The position numbers and the translations under genes were made by a program. A DNA stretch of 32,220 bases from CAZLAJ01 sp964644605 (GTDB taxonomy: Bacteria > Patescibacteriota > Microgenomatia > UBA1406 > GWC2-37-13), in contig CAZXWS010000054.1 in assembly GCA_964644605.1 (NCBI GenBank), positions 1 through 32,220 on the forward strand. Reading direction: 5' to 3'. Below the pieces are notes generated by a model. It did no database searches and was not told where the DNA came from. It was given only the letters and a program-made list of their open reading frames with translations. The stretch's first letter is position 1. Each line of letters starts with the position of its first letter. Positions 1 through 7,997 of the stretch are shown here, one piece after another.

Positions 1-836
1 TCCTCTATGGAGTGAGTAAACAGCAAAAATATAATACAAACTTGGGGAAGTTACAAGTAACCACTTCCATTTATCCACTGTACTTTTTCACAACTCAAAT
101 CGGCGGCATACAAGTCGCAGTAAAAAATATTACACCAGCCGGAGCTGAGCCGCATGATTATGAGCCAAGTACACAGGATTTAGCAACTATAGAAAACAGT
201 AAACTCCTCATTCTCAATGGCGAAAATTTGGAAAGTTGGGCGAAAAAAATTTCAAACGAAGTTGAACAAAACGGTGTAAAAGTAATTACAGTCGGAGAAG
301 GATTTGTAAATAACGATCCACATATATGGCTATCGCCTAATCTTGCGAAAAAAGAAGTGGAAAATATATTGGAAGGTATTATCGCAGTTGACCGCACGCA
401 TGAACAGTCGTACACAGCACGCGCACAATCTCTTCTGCAGCAGCTAGATGAACTCGACACAAAATACCGCGCAGAACTGAGTCGCTGCCATCGAAAAGAC
501 TTTATTACTTCACATGCTGCGTTCGGGTATTTAGCTCGTGACTATGGGTTAAATCAAGTCTCGATTGCTGGGCTTTCACCTGATGAAGAGCCATCACCAA
601 AACAGTTGGCGGCTGTGTCTCAATTCGCAAAAGAACATGAAATTAAATATATTTTTTTTGAAAAATTAGTTTCACCAAGATTTTCTGAAACTCTTGCGCA
701 CGAAGTGGGTGCACAAACACTTGTGCTTGATCCACTTGAAGGAGTTCCGACTGAAGATATACAAAAAGGTGTAAACTATTTTACAGTCATGGAACAAAAT
801 CTTACTAATTTAAAAACTTCTTTAGAATGTCAGTAG
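1..836 (+). CDS. znuA: Metal ABC transporter substrate-binding protein (ZnuA/MntA-like), 5' end cut by window
   Basis: Captures Zn2+ (or Mn2+) outside the membrane and hands it to the permease. The reading frame is open to the left edge, and a GTG at 12 lies just before the mature-type start KLQVTTSIYPLY, so the signal peptide is probably encoded upstream of the window and GTG 12 is probably internal. Counting from GTG 12, the four metal ligands of cluster A-I binding proteins are present: H48 (EPHDYEP), H104 (DPHIWLSP), H168 (TSHAAFGY) and D240 (LDPLEG). The His-rich loop of classical ZnuA is absent. The 3' end overlaps the ATPase gene by 10 bp, which indicates translational coupling. Zinc is inferred as substrate; manganese cannot be excluded. 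Confidence 0.9.
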   Translation, partial: LYGVSKQQKYNTNLGKLQVTTSIYPLYFFTTQIGGIQVAVKNITPAGAEPHDYEPSTQDLATIENSKLLILNGENLESWAKKISNEVEQNGVKVITVGEGFVNNDPHIWLSPNLAKKEVENILEGIIAVDRTHEQSYTARAQSLLQQLDELDTKYRAELSRCHRKDFITSHAAFGYLARDYGLNQVSIAGLSPDEEPSPKQLAAVSQFAKEHEIKYIFFEKLVSPRFSETLAHEVGAQTLVLDPLEGVPTEDIQKGVNYFTVMEQNLTNLKTSLECQ

Positions 837-1588
837 ATCACACAAAAAATATTATTGAGTTGAGTGATGTATCGTTTCAATATGACCGCGAAGAGGTGTT
901 GAAAGACATTACCTTCAATCTACACCAGGGAGATTATTTGGGGATAATCGGTCCGAATGGTGGTGGAAAAACTACGCTGTTAAAAATAATGGTGGGTTTA
1001 CTAAAACCACACAAAGGTACTGTCAAATTATTTGGGAAACCAATTGCTGAGTTTAGAGACTGGTATAAAATCGGCTATGTCCCTCAGAAAGTGGTAAATT
1101 TCGACACTAATTTCCCGATCACTGTGGAAGAAGTAGTTGCGATGGGAAGATATGGTCAAAAGGGATTGCTAAACAACATCACAAAAACTGATAAAGAATT
1201 GATTAAACAGTCGCTTGAGCATGTAGAAATGTGGGAGTATAAAGATAGGTTGATAGGCGATTTATCAGGCGGTCAACAACAACGCGTTTTTATCGCCCGC
1301 GCTTTAGCAAGTGAACCGGAGGTTATTTTTTTGGATGAACCGACTGCAGGCATTGATGTGAAAAATCAGGAACAGTTTTATATTTTGTTACAAGAATTAA
1401 ACAAAAAATTAAATAAAACATTAGTGCTTGTGTCACATGATATTAATGCTGTGGCGCATGAAGTCACAGAGCTGGTGTGCATCAATAAAACATTAGCGTA
1501 TGATAGTGACCCGAAACAATTTTTAAAGAATGATGAAGTGAGAAAATTATACGGTGCGCAAATGACATTTATATTACATAAACATTAA
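827..1588 (+). CDS. znuC: Metal ABC transporter ATP-binding protein (ZnuC-like)
   Basis: Cytoplasmic ATPase that powers the Zn/Mn importer. Walker A GPNGGGKTT is at residues 42-50, the signature LSGGQQQR at 146-153, Walker B VIFLDEP near 167-172, and the switch His in VSHD at 204. At 253 residues it has the usual family length. The ATG lies inside the end of the binding-protein gene (10-bp overlap), so no separate promoter is needed. The permease gene follows only after a 364-bp stretch of repeats, which is unusual for this compact operon type. Confidence 0.95.
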   Translation: MSVDHTKNIIELSDVSFQYDREEVLKDITFNLHQGDYLGIIGPNGGGKTTLLKIMVGLLKPHKGTVKLFGKPIAEFRDWYKIGYVPQKVVNFDTNFPITVEEVVAMGRYGQKGLLNNITKTDKELIKQSLEHVEMWEYKDRLIGDLSGGQQQRVFIARALASEPEVIFLDEPTAGIDVKNQEQFYILLQELNKKLNKTLVLVSHDINAVAHEVTELVCINKTLAYDSDPKQFLKNDEVRKLYGAQMTFILHKH

Positions 1589-1600
1589 TACACGACGTAT

Positions 1601-1620
1601 AGACTGGGCATGCCCCGTCT
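1601..1620. repeat. Short palindrome after znuC, GTAGAGACG-like
   Basis: A 20-bp near-perfect palindrome (AGACTGGGCA / TGCCCCGTCT, 9 of 10 pairs) followed by CTAC and an A-rich run, 12 bp after the znuC stop. It resembles the larger GTAGAGACG palindromes elsewhere in this window and may act as a weak terminator or processing hairpin. Confidence 0.55.
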
Positions 1621-1651
1621 CTACAAAAAATTTATATTTAAAAATAAACTT

Positions 1652-1743
1652 CCCCGCAGCAAGCTGACGGGGTATTTAGATGAATATTAAAAAGTTTGTT
1701 GTTGTTTTTGACTAAGGTATCCCCGCAGTTATAAACAGCGGGG
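1652..1743. repeat. Two tandem CCCCG...CGGGG hairpins
   Basis: First hairpin: CCCCG at 1652-1656 with CGGGG at 1668-1672. Second: CCCCGC at 1721-1726 with GCGGGG at 1738-1743. Both are flanked by GGTAT and share CCCCGCAG, so they look like two copies of one unit about 70 bp apart. They lie in the 364-bp gap between znuC and znuB, which holds no gene. Confidence 0.6.
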
Positions 1744-1796
1744 TATTCCCAACAATAAATCTGAATTCCGCAGTTTGTCTGATGACATATACAAGC

Positions 1797-1919
1797 AATT
1801 CGTCATTCTGGCTTGCCCTCCGAATTGGAGGGCTTGTCCAGAATCAGACGAATTGCAATGGTGCTATGTTGATTCTGGATGCGCTCAAACTGCGTTTTAG
1901 CTTACCAGAATGACGAATT
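1797..1919. repeat. 123-bp inverted-repeat element with nested hairpins
   Basis: The ends are a perfect 15-bp inverted repeat: AATTCGTCATTCTGG at 1797-1811 and CCAGAATGACGAATT at 1905-1919. Inside are two further perfect hairpins: GCCCTCC (1815-1821) with GGAGGGC (1827-1833), and TCCAGAATCA (1837-1846) with TGATTCTGGA (1870-1879). No coding capacity is seen. The size and terminal repeats fit a MITE-like or REP-like element, but no target-site duplication was established. Confidence 0.65.
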
Positions 1920-1952
1920 ATAAATTCGGAATTCACATTAAATAACAAAATT

Positions 1953-2750
1953 ATGTTGGATATATTTCAATACGGATTTATTGTTCGCGGACTTGAGGCA
2001 GGAATACTTATTGCTATTATCGCACCGTTTATCGGCATTTTCCTTGTACTGCGCCGCTACTCTTTAATTGCAGACACTCTTGCCCATGTCTCACTTGCCG
2101 GTGTCGCTATTGGACTCCTGTTTAAAATAAACCCACTCATTACTGCCATTGGTTCATCGATACTCTCATCCCTTGCTATGGAACGTTTACGTATTACCAA
2201 AAAAGTCTATGGTGAATCAGCGCTTGCATTATTTCTTTCGGGAAGTCTGGCACTTGCAGTGGTTTTAATAAGTCTGGCTCACGGATTTAATGTTGATCTG
2301 TTCAGTTATTTATTTGGCTCAATTATAACGGTGAAACAAAGCGATGTATTTATTATTGGCGGATTTGGAATAGTTATTATCTCGCTGTTACTTCTGTTAT
2401 ATAAAGAGCTTGTATATGTTACGTTTGACGAAGAAGCAGCTCAAGTAAGTGGTATTCCTACCCGCTTTATAAATACGATTTTAATCACGCTTGCGGCCCT
2501 CACAGTATCTCTTGCCATTCCAATTGTGGGAGTACTATTGATTTCGGCACTTATTGTGATTCCTGTAATTACAGCTCTGCAGTTTAAAAAAAATTTTAAG
2601 GTTACAATTCTCTACGCAGAATTTATATCAATTTTTTCCGTAATTTCAGGAATATTTTTATCCTATTATTTCAATCTCGCGACAGGCGGTACCATCGTCC
2701 TCATCACCCTGATCATATTTACGATCAGTATGGTACTAAAAAAATCATAA
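1953..2750 (+). CDS. znuB: Metal ABC transporter permease (ZnuB-like)
   Basis: Integral membrane channel of the Zn/Mn importer, cluster ABC-3 family. At 265 residues it has about eight hydrophobic helices and the family sequences RRYSLIADTLAHVSLAGVA near residues 34-52 and a late VGVLLISALIVIPVITA helix. The TM2-3 loop with ADTLAH is typical of ZnuB/MntB. Start ATG 1953 has no clear Shine-Dalgarno. It completes the transporter with the two upstream genes, but the repeat block at 1601-1919 separates it from them, so it may have its own transcript. Confidence 0.93.
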   Translation: MLDIFQYGFIVRGLEAGILIAIIAPFIGIFLVLRRYSLIADTLAHVSLAGVAIGLLFKINPLITAIGSSILSSLAMERLRITKKVYGESALALFLSGSLALAVVLISLAHGFNVDLFSYLFGSIITVKQSDVFIIGGFGIVIISLLLLLYKELVYVTFDEEAAQVSGIPTRFINTILITLAALTVSLAIPIVGVLLISALIVIPVITALQFKKNFKVTILYAEFISIFSVISGIFLSYYFNLATGGTIVLITLIIFTISMVLKKS

Positions 2751-2815
2751 CTCTTAAATTTAGTATTAAATTTCGGATTTCGATATTCGTATTTCGAATT
2801 TATTATTCTTTAATC

Positions 2816-3547
2816 TTACATTCTTGGAACCTCAATAATAGGTTTTGGATCGAAAAGCATCTCTGCAGACTTACCAATACGACGGCCATCAGTCGCCACT
2901 CCTGCATTAATTTCCTCGTGAGTAGCAAAATATAATGGTGATCTGTAGTGTTGAGATATTGCTAGCATTCGCATCAATACTTCTTCGGAGGGATACAAAT
3001 TATATAACTCCATTATTTTTAACTCCGGAACTGTATGATTTAGTCCTTTCCAAAACGCATTATAACCTGCTAATTCAAAACTAATTTGTTCTACCTCGGT
3101 GGGTCTTAACAGCGGATACTCTTCTGTCAATTCTTCCATCATTTCCCGGTATGGTGAAAGATCACGTCCTTCATGTCTTTCCTGCAACCACTGGGTGAGA
3201 AAATCCAAGTTCATGTGTGTCAATGGCATATTGAAACGTAAATTTCTCTCACCTGGCATTCTATTTCTTATACTTCTCATAACCTGATTATGTTTTCCAA
3301 ATCCGAATGGAACATCAAAACTATCTCGAGGAAGTGATAAACGCTCTTCCAATTCACGCATTGTTGCCCGATTTACTTTAATACCTCCACCAATCGGCGT
3401 AAACACAGGCTCCTTCCCTTCACGTTCTTGGCCTTTATTCAATAATAAAGCATAACGTTTATCATATTCTAAAATACAAAACACACCACAATTCATGTGT
3501 GCTTGAGTATGGCCCCTAAATTCTGGTGACTGAATTAGTTCACTCAT
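2816..3547 (-). CDS. Divergent Nudix-like protein with a split Nudix box
   Basis: A 243-residue soluble protein. A Gly-rich turn FTPIGGGIKV (about 49-57) is followed only about 75 residues later by REMMEELTEE (134-143), which matches the REUXEE core of a Nudix box. The normal box has these parts close together, so an insertion sits between them. This layout resembles the Nudix domains associated with SMODS/CD-NTase defence genes as I remember them, but no CD-NTase gene is nearby, so a CBASS role is not supported. The start is ATG 3547; a TATAAT at 3557-3562 lies 9 bp upstream, which suggests a nearly leaderless mRNA. Substrate unknown. Confidence 0.6.
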   Translation of the reverse strand: MSELIQSPEFRGHTQAHMNCGVFCILEYDKRYALLLNKGQEREGKEPVFTPIGGGIKVNRATMRELEERLSLPRDSFDVPFGFGKHNQVMRSIRNRMPGERNLRFNMPLTHMNLDFLTQWLQERHEGRDLSPYREMMEELTEEYPLLRPTEVEQISFELAGYNAFWKGLNHTVPELKIMELYNLYPSEEVLMRMLAISQHYRSPLYFATHEEINAGVATDGRRIGKSAEMLFDPKPIIEVPRM

Positions 3548-3556
3548 AGATTTTCT

Positions 3557-3562
3557 ATTATA
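3557..3562 (-). promoter_or_regulatory. -10 box for the Nudix-like gene
   Basis: On the minus strand this reads TATAAT, 9 bp before the ATG at 3547. No convincing -35 was found. Confidence 0.5.
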
Positions 3563-3615
3563 CCTCCATTATATATTTACTCAACCCTTCCAATGTTCTA
3601 AGTTAAGTTAGAGAA

Positions 3616-3665
3616 GTCGGAAAATCAGAAAAGATCGGATTCTCTTATCTATTCCGATCTCTGAT
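3616..3665. repeat. TCGGA/TCAGA hairpin
   Basis: AGATCGGA (3632-3639) pairs with TCCGATCT (3653-3660), and flanking TCAGA/TCTGA extends the stem. The composition (runs of TCGGAA and ATCAGAA) is like the much longer structure at 18943-19081, so the two may be related. It lies in the 218-bp gap between the Nudix-like gene and the HEXXH gene. Confidence 0.5.
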
Positions 3666-3765
3666 GCGAGCTGATTGATCCAATTCGCAGGCCCCTTTTT
3701 TTTTGATCAAAAATCGTGTATACTGTAACAATCAAGTAAGGGAATGGTAATAATCTGCGGTACCA

Positions 3766-4836
3766 TTGTTACCAATTCTTCATTTTCATACGTCATACAC
3801 AACCGCGACTCAATCCATTGAAACAGTAGCTGCATCACACAAATCTTTTTCATGTGCTCTTCAACTCTATAATTTGGAAAACGAAAAAAAAATTTCTTCA
3901 CTGTTACCTGTCGTATCCGAACTGCTGGATGATTACCAAATTGATCCGCTTTTTTTTAACCATCCTGAGCGAAATTTATTTCTGCTTGCTATCGCCTCAC
4001 AATGGCTACAAAAATCAAATATGTATGAAAAAAATGCGCTTCTTAATACGTTGAAACTTGTCGCAACAGGAGTTGACACCTCGAATCAATACACGAGCCT
4101 GAGCGGTTATGTACGAAAGCTTTCCTTAAATAAATCAGAAGCGGGACTGCTCTATGATCCCCAAGCATATACAAATACACATTCGTCATATCACTGTAGC
4201 CTCAAAACATTTCTTGAAAAAAATTATGATAAAGAACAAACGCTCAAGGTGCGCACGCTTGTTCACGACTGGAGTGCGGACTCACTGCTCCACCATGTTC
4301 GATCATTTTTGGGAGTAACAGAAAAAACAGAAAAAAAATTCCAAATTATTGTTTTAAAACAAACATATCAAGAACTAACACATGGGGCAATTGGCTATGC
4401 GGCCTGTTATACCACTGCTTTGGGAGTACCAACGATAGTGCTTGCAAGTAATTTTGAAACAGGAATGTTAGAACATGAGTATGCTCACTCCCAATCAAAA
4501 GGTATGTGGCGTTGGTATCAGCTATTGTTATTTCGTGGGATTACCGAAGCCCTCACTGAATCATGTGTTTCTGTCCCAACTTCTTATAAATTGCAGCGTG
4601 AAGCACTCACACAGTTTTTGAAAAAAAATCCTGATTTACGAGAACCACTGTATGAAGCGTATAAAGGGAATGAAACTTCACGACACATTATTTTTTCGCA
4701 TATTATTGACAAATATGGGTTTGAGGGATTTCTGCACTTTGCGCGTCTTGCGCCAGTTGATAATCCGCGTATGTCAGGAAATATCGGATCTTCCATATTT
4801 ATAAAACCCGACAGGGTTATATCGGTGTTTGCGTAG
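3766..4836 (+). CDS. HEXXH protein, putative cytoplasmic zinc metallopeptidase
   Basis: A 356-residue protein without signal peptide or membrane helix. Residues 237-241 read HEYAH, an HEXXH zinc motif, inside MLEHEYAHSQ. Glu261 and Glu265 in GITEALTE, about 20 residues later, could supply the third ligand as in gluzincins. I do not recognise a named family. The start is uncertain: TTG 3766 is the first start codon after the in-frame stop at 3751, and no Shine-Dalgarno fits; a TATACT box at 3719-3724 is the best upstream promoter signal. The TAG stop (4834-4836) lies inside a perfect palindrome (4833-4866). Confidence 0.65.
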   Translation: MLPILHFHTSYTTATQSIETVAASHKSFSCALQLYNLENEKKISSLLPVVSELLDDYQIDPLFFNHPERNLFLLAIASQWLQKSNMYEKNALLNTLKLVATGVDTSNQYTSLSGYVRKLSLNKSEAGLLYDPQAYTNTHSSYHCSLKTFLEKNYDKEQTLKVRTLVHDWSADSLLHHVRSFLGVTEKTEKKFQIIVLKQTYQELTHGAIGYAACYTTALGVPTIVLASNFETGMLEHEYAHSQSKGMWRWYQLLLFRGITEALTESCVSVPTSYKLQREALTQFLKKNPDLREPLYEAYKGNETSRHIIFSHIIDKYGFEGFLHFARLAPVDNPRMSGNIGSSIFIKPDRVISVFA

Positions 4837-4866
4837 AGACGCCCCGCCATGGCGGGGCGTCTCTAC
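4833..4866. repeat. Perfect 34-bp palindrome, GTAGAGACG family
   Basis: GTAGAGACGCCCCGCCA followed exactly by its reverse complement. It contains the TAG stop of the preceding gene. Near copies are at 7998-8032 and 10587-10615. It could act as a terminator-like hairpin but lacks a clean T run. Confidence 0.85.
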
Positions 4867-4871
4867 CAATC

Positions 4872-4900
4872 TTGCAATCACCCTGAATATCTCCTACACT
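4872..4900 (+). promoter_or_regulatory. Promoter of the SGNH hydrolase gene (leaderless)
   Basis: TTGCAA at 4872-4877, a 17-bp spacer, then TACACT at 4895-4900. The ATG at 4908 follows after 7 bp, so transcription should begin at or next to the start codon. Confidence 0.6.
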
Positions 4901-4907
4901 AAATGAT

Positions 4908-5846
4908 ATGTCTCTCTATGTCTATGTCGACGAAAAAAAACTGCAACAATCTGATAAAAAAGACAGTGCAAACCGCAAACGCATTATTACGCTTCAAATT
5001 TTTGCAATCATCAGTATTACCTTATTTATTTTCACAAGTTTCTATAAACCACACTCTTCTGTACAAAAAAAATTACTCGTCCAAAATACCGGTACAGTGC
5101 AAGGTGTGGCAATTACTTCATCGCCTACGCCAACACCCACTATGGTTGAACCAACTGAACCCATCATCACACCTATTCCTTCACCCACACTAGCTGTTAA
5201 AAAAGATGAGTATACAATCGCGATAATTGGTGATTCTATGGTTGACACTATGGGAGAAAAACTGGAATACCTAGAGCACGCGCTTACAAAAAAATATCCA
5301 ACTACCAAATTTAAACTTTTTAATTATGGTGTCGGTTCGCAGAATGTGGAGCAAGGTATGGAGCGATTAAATAAACCGCTCACATATAAAAATAGAAATT
5401 ATCCTGCTCTTCCGGAATTAAAACCGGACATCTTGATAATTGCTTCATTTGGCTATAATCCGCTGTCACCATTTGATCGCGATGCTCATTGGCTGAAGCT
5501 TGCGGAAATGATCCAGGCTGGAAGACAAATTTCCAAACAAGTATATGTGCTGGCAGAAATAGCACCGCTTTCCCATGATTTTGGCAAAGGCCCGCACGGT
5601 GTAAACTGGGATCAAAAATCGCGTGAAGAACAAGCAGAAAAAATAAATGAACAACTGCAAAATGCCATTGGTCTTGCCCGTTCTTTAAACGCGCCATTCA
5701 TTGATGCGTATCATCCATCAATTACAGATGGACAACAGGAAGGTGATAAAAAATATGTAAATCCAGATGATGGCATACATCCCTCAGTTGAGGGTCATGA
5801 ATTTATGGCAGATAAAATAGCTGAAACAATACAATTAGATTTATGA
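4908..5846 (+). CDS. Membrane-anchored SGNH/GDSL-family hydrolase
   Basis: Predicted extracytoplasmic esterase or acylhydrolase. A short Lys-rich N-terminus is followed by one membrane helix (about 26-46), a Ser/Pro/Thr linker (about 70-95) and the hydrolase domain. Block I IIGDSM gives nucleophile S110; FNYGVGSQN supplies the Gly of block II; ASFGYNP looks like the Asn of block III; NPDDGIHPSVEGH gives D288 and H291. The TPTPTP linker is typical of surface proteins in this lineage. ATG 4908 fits the promoter directly upstream. Substrate unknown; acyl groups on cell-wall or surface polysaccharide are possible. Confidence 0.85.
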   Translation: MSLYVYVDEKKLQQSDKKDSANRKRIITLQIFAIISITLFIFTSFYKPHSSVQKKLLVQNTGTVQGVAITSSPTPTPTMVEPTEPIITPIPSPTLAVKKDEYTIAIIGDSMVDTMGEKLEYLEHALTKKYPTTKFKLFNYGVGSQNVEQGMERLNKPLTYKNRNYPALPELKPDILIIASFGYNPLSPFDRDAHWLKLAEMIQAGRQISKQVYVLAEIAPLSHDFGKGPHGVNWDQKSREEQAEKINEQLQNAIGLARSLNAPFIDAYHPSITDGQQEGDKKYVNPDDGIHPSVEGHEFMADKIAETIQLDL

Positions 5847-5907
5847 TTTAGGAAGTGAGGTTATTAGGTATTCGGTATTGGTTATTAGGAAAAGCGTAAT
5901 GCGAATG

Positions 5908-5936
5908 TAGGGAACGGTTTGAAACCGTTCCCTACA
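5908..5936. repeat. Perfect 29-bp palindrome, GGAACGG family
   Basis: GTAGGGAACGGTTT, one base, then the exact reverse complement. It is the simplest member of a repeat family with variants at 5957, 11772, 18536, 23622, 28205 and 29712. It lies between the convergent SGNH and pentapeptide genes. Confidence 0.85.
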
Positions 5937-5956
5937 AATCAATAATTTTTGCGCCT

Positions 5957-6026
5957 GTACGGACAGGTCGCGCCGTGCCCCGCCTAGTCTCTAGTAACTC
6001 GGGACGTTGTGGGGACCTGTCCCTAC
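5957..6026. repeat. 70-bp member of the GTACGGA...TCCCTAC repeat family
   Basis: The arms are GTACGGACAGGTC (5957-5969) and GACCTGTCCCTAC (6014-6026), with a GC-rich centre that includes GTGCCCCGCC. The stem carries GGACAGGTC instead of GGAACGGT, so the arm sequence changes together on both sides. The last base touches the stop codon of the pentapeptide gene. Confidence 0.7.
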
Positions 6027-6625
6027 TACTTAATATTTAATTCAAAACCCTTCAACAACACCAATGCATCGGGTAACGAAAAGGTTGCACCTTTCACAGT
6101 ATTTTGATCAAGCGCTATTTCATACTCCGTAGACTTTTCAAAATTCGCTTTCGTTAAATTCGTATGAAAAAATCTGGTGTTATTAAAACTTGAATGTGAA
6201 CAATCGGTTTTCGATAAATCTGTTTCCAAAAAATCACAATCCTCAACCCTCGAAGTACTCAACTTCATCCCTGATAATTTAAGATAGCTAAAATTACAAT
6301 ACTCAAGTTCACAGTTCTCAAAATGTAATGAATGAATATTCATTAGTTTCGTAAAATCAATACTCATTAATTTCGATTGCTGAAACTTAGCATCCATAAT
6401 GCTGCAACTCACAAACTGTACAGCACTCAATATACTTGCTTCAAAAACAACATCACTAAAAACGCAGTGATCAAACACACATGCGATAAAACTGCAGTTA
6501 TCGAAACGGCATTCCTCAAACTTTTTATCCTTAAACACACTGTTGCTACAGTGTAAAGATTTAAATTCCTGCTGATAGAAAGTATCATTTTGCAGGATAT
6601 ATGCTTCATCCGTTATTTTTTTCAT
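6026..6625 (-). CDS. Qnr-like pentapeptide-repeat protein
   Basis: A 199-residue protein made almost wholly of pentapeptide repeats, rich in Cys and Phe (ECRFDNCSFIACVFDHCVF, about residues 38-56), which should fold as a right-handed square beta-helix. The final segment (ALDQNTVKGATFSLPDALVLL) resembles the C-terminal cap of Qnr/McbG-type proteins, which mimic DNA and protect gyrase. That function is inferred from the likeness only. No signal peptide. Start ATG 6625 has no clear Shine-Dalgarno. The TAG stop adjoins the 5957-6026 repeat. Confidence 0.75.
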   Translation of the reverse strand: MKKITDEAYILQNDTFYQQEFKSLHCSNSVFKDKKFEECRFDNCSFIACVFDHCVFSDVVFEASILSAVQFVSCSIMDAKFQQSKLMSIDFTKLMNIHSLHFENCELEYCNFSYLKLSGMKLSTSRVEDCDFLETDLSKTDCSHSSFNNTRFFHTNLTKANFEKSTEYEIALDQNTVKGATFSLPDALVLLKGFELNIK

Positions 6626-6667
6626 ACGCTACTGCTTGCAATTTTTAAAAAAATAAATAATACTTAC

Positions 6668-6673
6668 TATACT
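6668..6673 (+). promoter_or_regulatory. -10 box directly before the 6678 gene
   Basis: TATACT with only 4 bp (CTTT) to the ATG at 6678; no -35 at the usual distance. It fits a leaderless start. Confidence 0.45.
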
Positions 6674-6677
6674 CTTT

Positions 6678-7037
6678 ATGACAACACAGTCAACCATACC
6701 AACAGAACCGCAACCAATTGAGACCGCCGCAATTATACCTGCGCCTAAAAAGCCTTCTTCCCTTTTAGTGATTAGTGCTCTAGCTTTATTTGCGATTATT
6801 GCTGGCGCAGGGCTCCTGTTTTCCAACTCCCGTAATACGCAAGTATATAACTCGGCTGCAAAAGAAAAAAAAGGTCATCTGAATAATAGACCAACAGCAC
6901 TACCGACACAAGCAAAACCCTCCACTGATAGTCTGGACAAAGATACAGATGATATAAATAAAAAACTAGATAATTTGGATAAAGAAAGTCCTGACAGTAT
7001 TCAAAATTTACTAAAAGATGTAACTCAGTTTAATTAA
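6678..7037 (+). CDS. Small single-pass membrane protein
   Basis: A 119-residue protein with a Pro/Thr-rich N-terminus, one membrane helix (about residues 28-48, LLVISALALFAIIAGAGLLF) and a polar Lys/Asp-rich tail ending in a short predicted coiled coil (DDINKKLDNLDKE). No family recognised. The next gene begins 4 bp after its stop, and both products have charged helical outer parts, so they probably form one operon and may work together at the envelope. Confidence 0.7.
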   Translation: MTTQSTIPTEPQPIETAAIIPAPKKPSSLLVISALALFAIIAGAGLLFSNSRNTQVYNSAAKEKKGHLNNRPTALPTQAKPSTDSLDKDTDDINKKLDNLDKESPDSIQNLLKDVTQFN

Positions 7038-7041
7038 TATC

Positions 7042-7983
7042 ATGACTATTCAAAAAAACATACTCTTTCCGGTATTTATTTTTAGTCTGTCAGTCATGCT
7101 GACTGGAGTAACTTACGCACAATCTGCAACACCTGAGCCAACAGCAGCTACAATTTCGCCTTCTCCTGAAGCAAAAAAACCTGCAAATATTGAACAAATC
7201 AAAAAAAGAATAACGCAGAAGATTGATCAGCGTATTCAACAACTACAGAAAATAAATGATCGTATGCAAAAATCTAATAAGTTAAGTGACGACATAAAAA
7301 AAATTCTTGCTAAAGATATAACGGTTGCAATCGATAAATTGAATACGTATAAAACTGATGTAGCAAGTGCTACTGATATACAATCTCTTATGAAACTTGT
7401 TAGCAAAATGTATGAAGACAAAGATTTTCGTACAATACTCAATGAAATAAATATTCTAGAACGGTTTGAAAAATTTAATGATCTGTACACTGAATTAAAT
7501 ACATTAATAACTAAAGTTCAGACTGAAGTTGATACCCAAAAGACCGCCGGGAAAGACATAACAGATCTCCAAACAAAACTAGATGAAGCGAAGAAAAACC
7601 TAGCCGATGCAAAAACTGCACTCGATGATGTTCTCACAGCTATAAGTTCATCTTCGCTGCCAAAAGCACGTACAGATTTAGAAACGGCAAAAAAAGCACT
7701 CCGACTTGCCGCAGCGTCACTAAAACAAAGTACCGGTGAACTCAAAAAAAATGACCACAAAAAATCTACAGATAAGAATGAGAAAGAAGATGAAAAAGAT
7801 CATGAAAAACTAAGCATTACACCAAAAACAAGTATAAAGCCAACTGAAAGCGAAGATCATGAAAAAGAAGATGAAAGAAGGAATGAAAACAGAGCAAAAA
7901 AACCCACACCGCATCTTTCGCAGTCTCCCACTCCAACCAAATCTTCTGAGCCCACACCAACAGAAAAGACAGAGAACGAATAG
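7042..7983 (+). CDS. Exported coiled-coil protein with charged Pro/Thr-rich tail
   Basis: A 313-residue protein. Signal peptide about 1-26 (ILFPVFIFSLSVMLTGVTYA, cut near AQS), a short TPEPT linker, then a long helical region about 50-235 with heptad-like Lys/Leu/Asp patterns (KIDQRIQQLQKINDRMQ; LQTKLDEAKKNLADAKTAL). The end is a Lys/Glu/His-rich stretch and a SPTPTKSSEPTPTE tail. No enzyme motif. Similar proteins are common in CPR genomes as unknowns; a structural envelope role is a guess. It follows the 6678 gene by 4 bp. Confidence 0.8.
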   Translation: MTIQKNILFPVFIFSLSVMLTGVTYAQSATPEPTAATISPSPEAKKPANIEQIKKRITQKIDQRIQQLQKINDRMQKSNKLSDDIKKILAKDITVAIDKLNTYKTDVASATDIQSLMKLVSKMYEDKDFRTILNEINILERFEKFNDLYTELNTLITKVQTEVDTQKTAGKDITDLQTKLDEAKKNLADAKTALDDVLTAISSSSLPKARTDLETAKKALRLAAASLKQSTGELKKNDHKKSTDKNEKEDEKDHEKLSITPKTSIKPTESEDHEKEDERRNENRAKKPTPHLSQSPTPTKSSEPTPTEKTENE

Positions 7984-7997
7984 ACGTTATAAAAATC

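Noticed and set aside
2816..3547. CBASS-type defence system around the Nudix-like gene
   Set aside because: No CD-NTase, effector or Cap2/Cap3-like gene lies nearby; neighbours are a metal transporter and an HEXXH protein.
3744..3824. Short ATG frame just before the HEXXH gene (MVIICGTIV...)
   Set aside because: Only about 25 codons, out of frame with the gene; it could hint at a frameshift at the gene start but nothing supports it.
5380..5697. Minus-strand ORF of 105 codons inside the SGNH gene
   Set aside because: Antisense shadow of a well-supported hydrolase frame.
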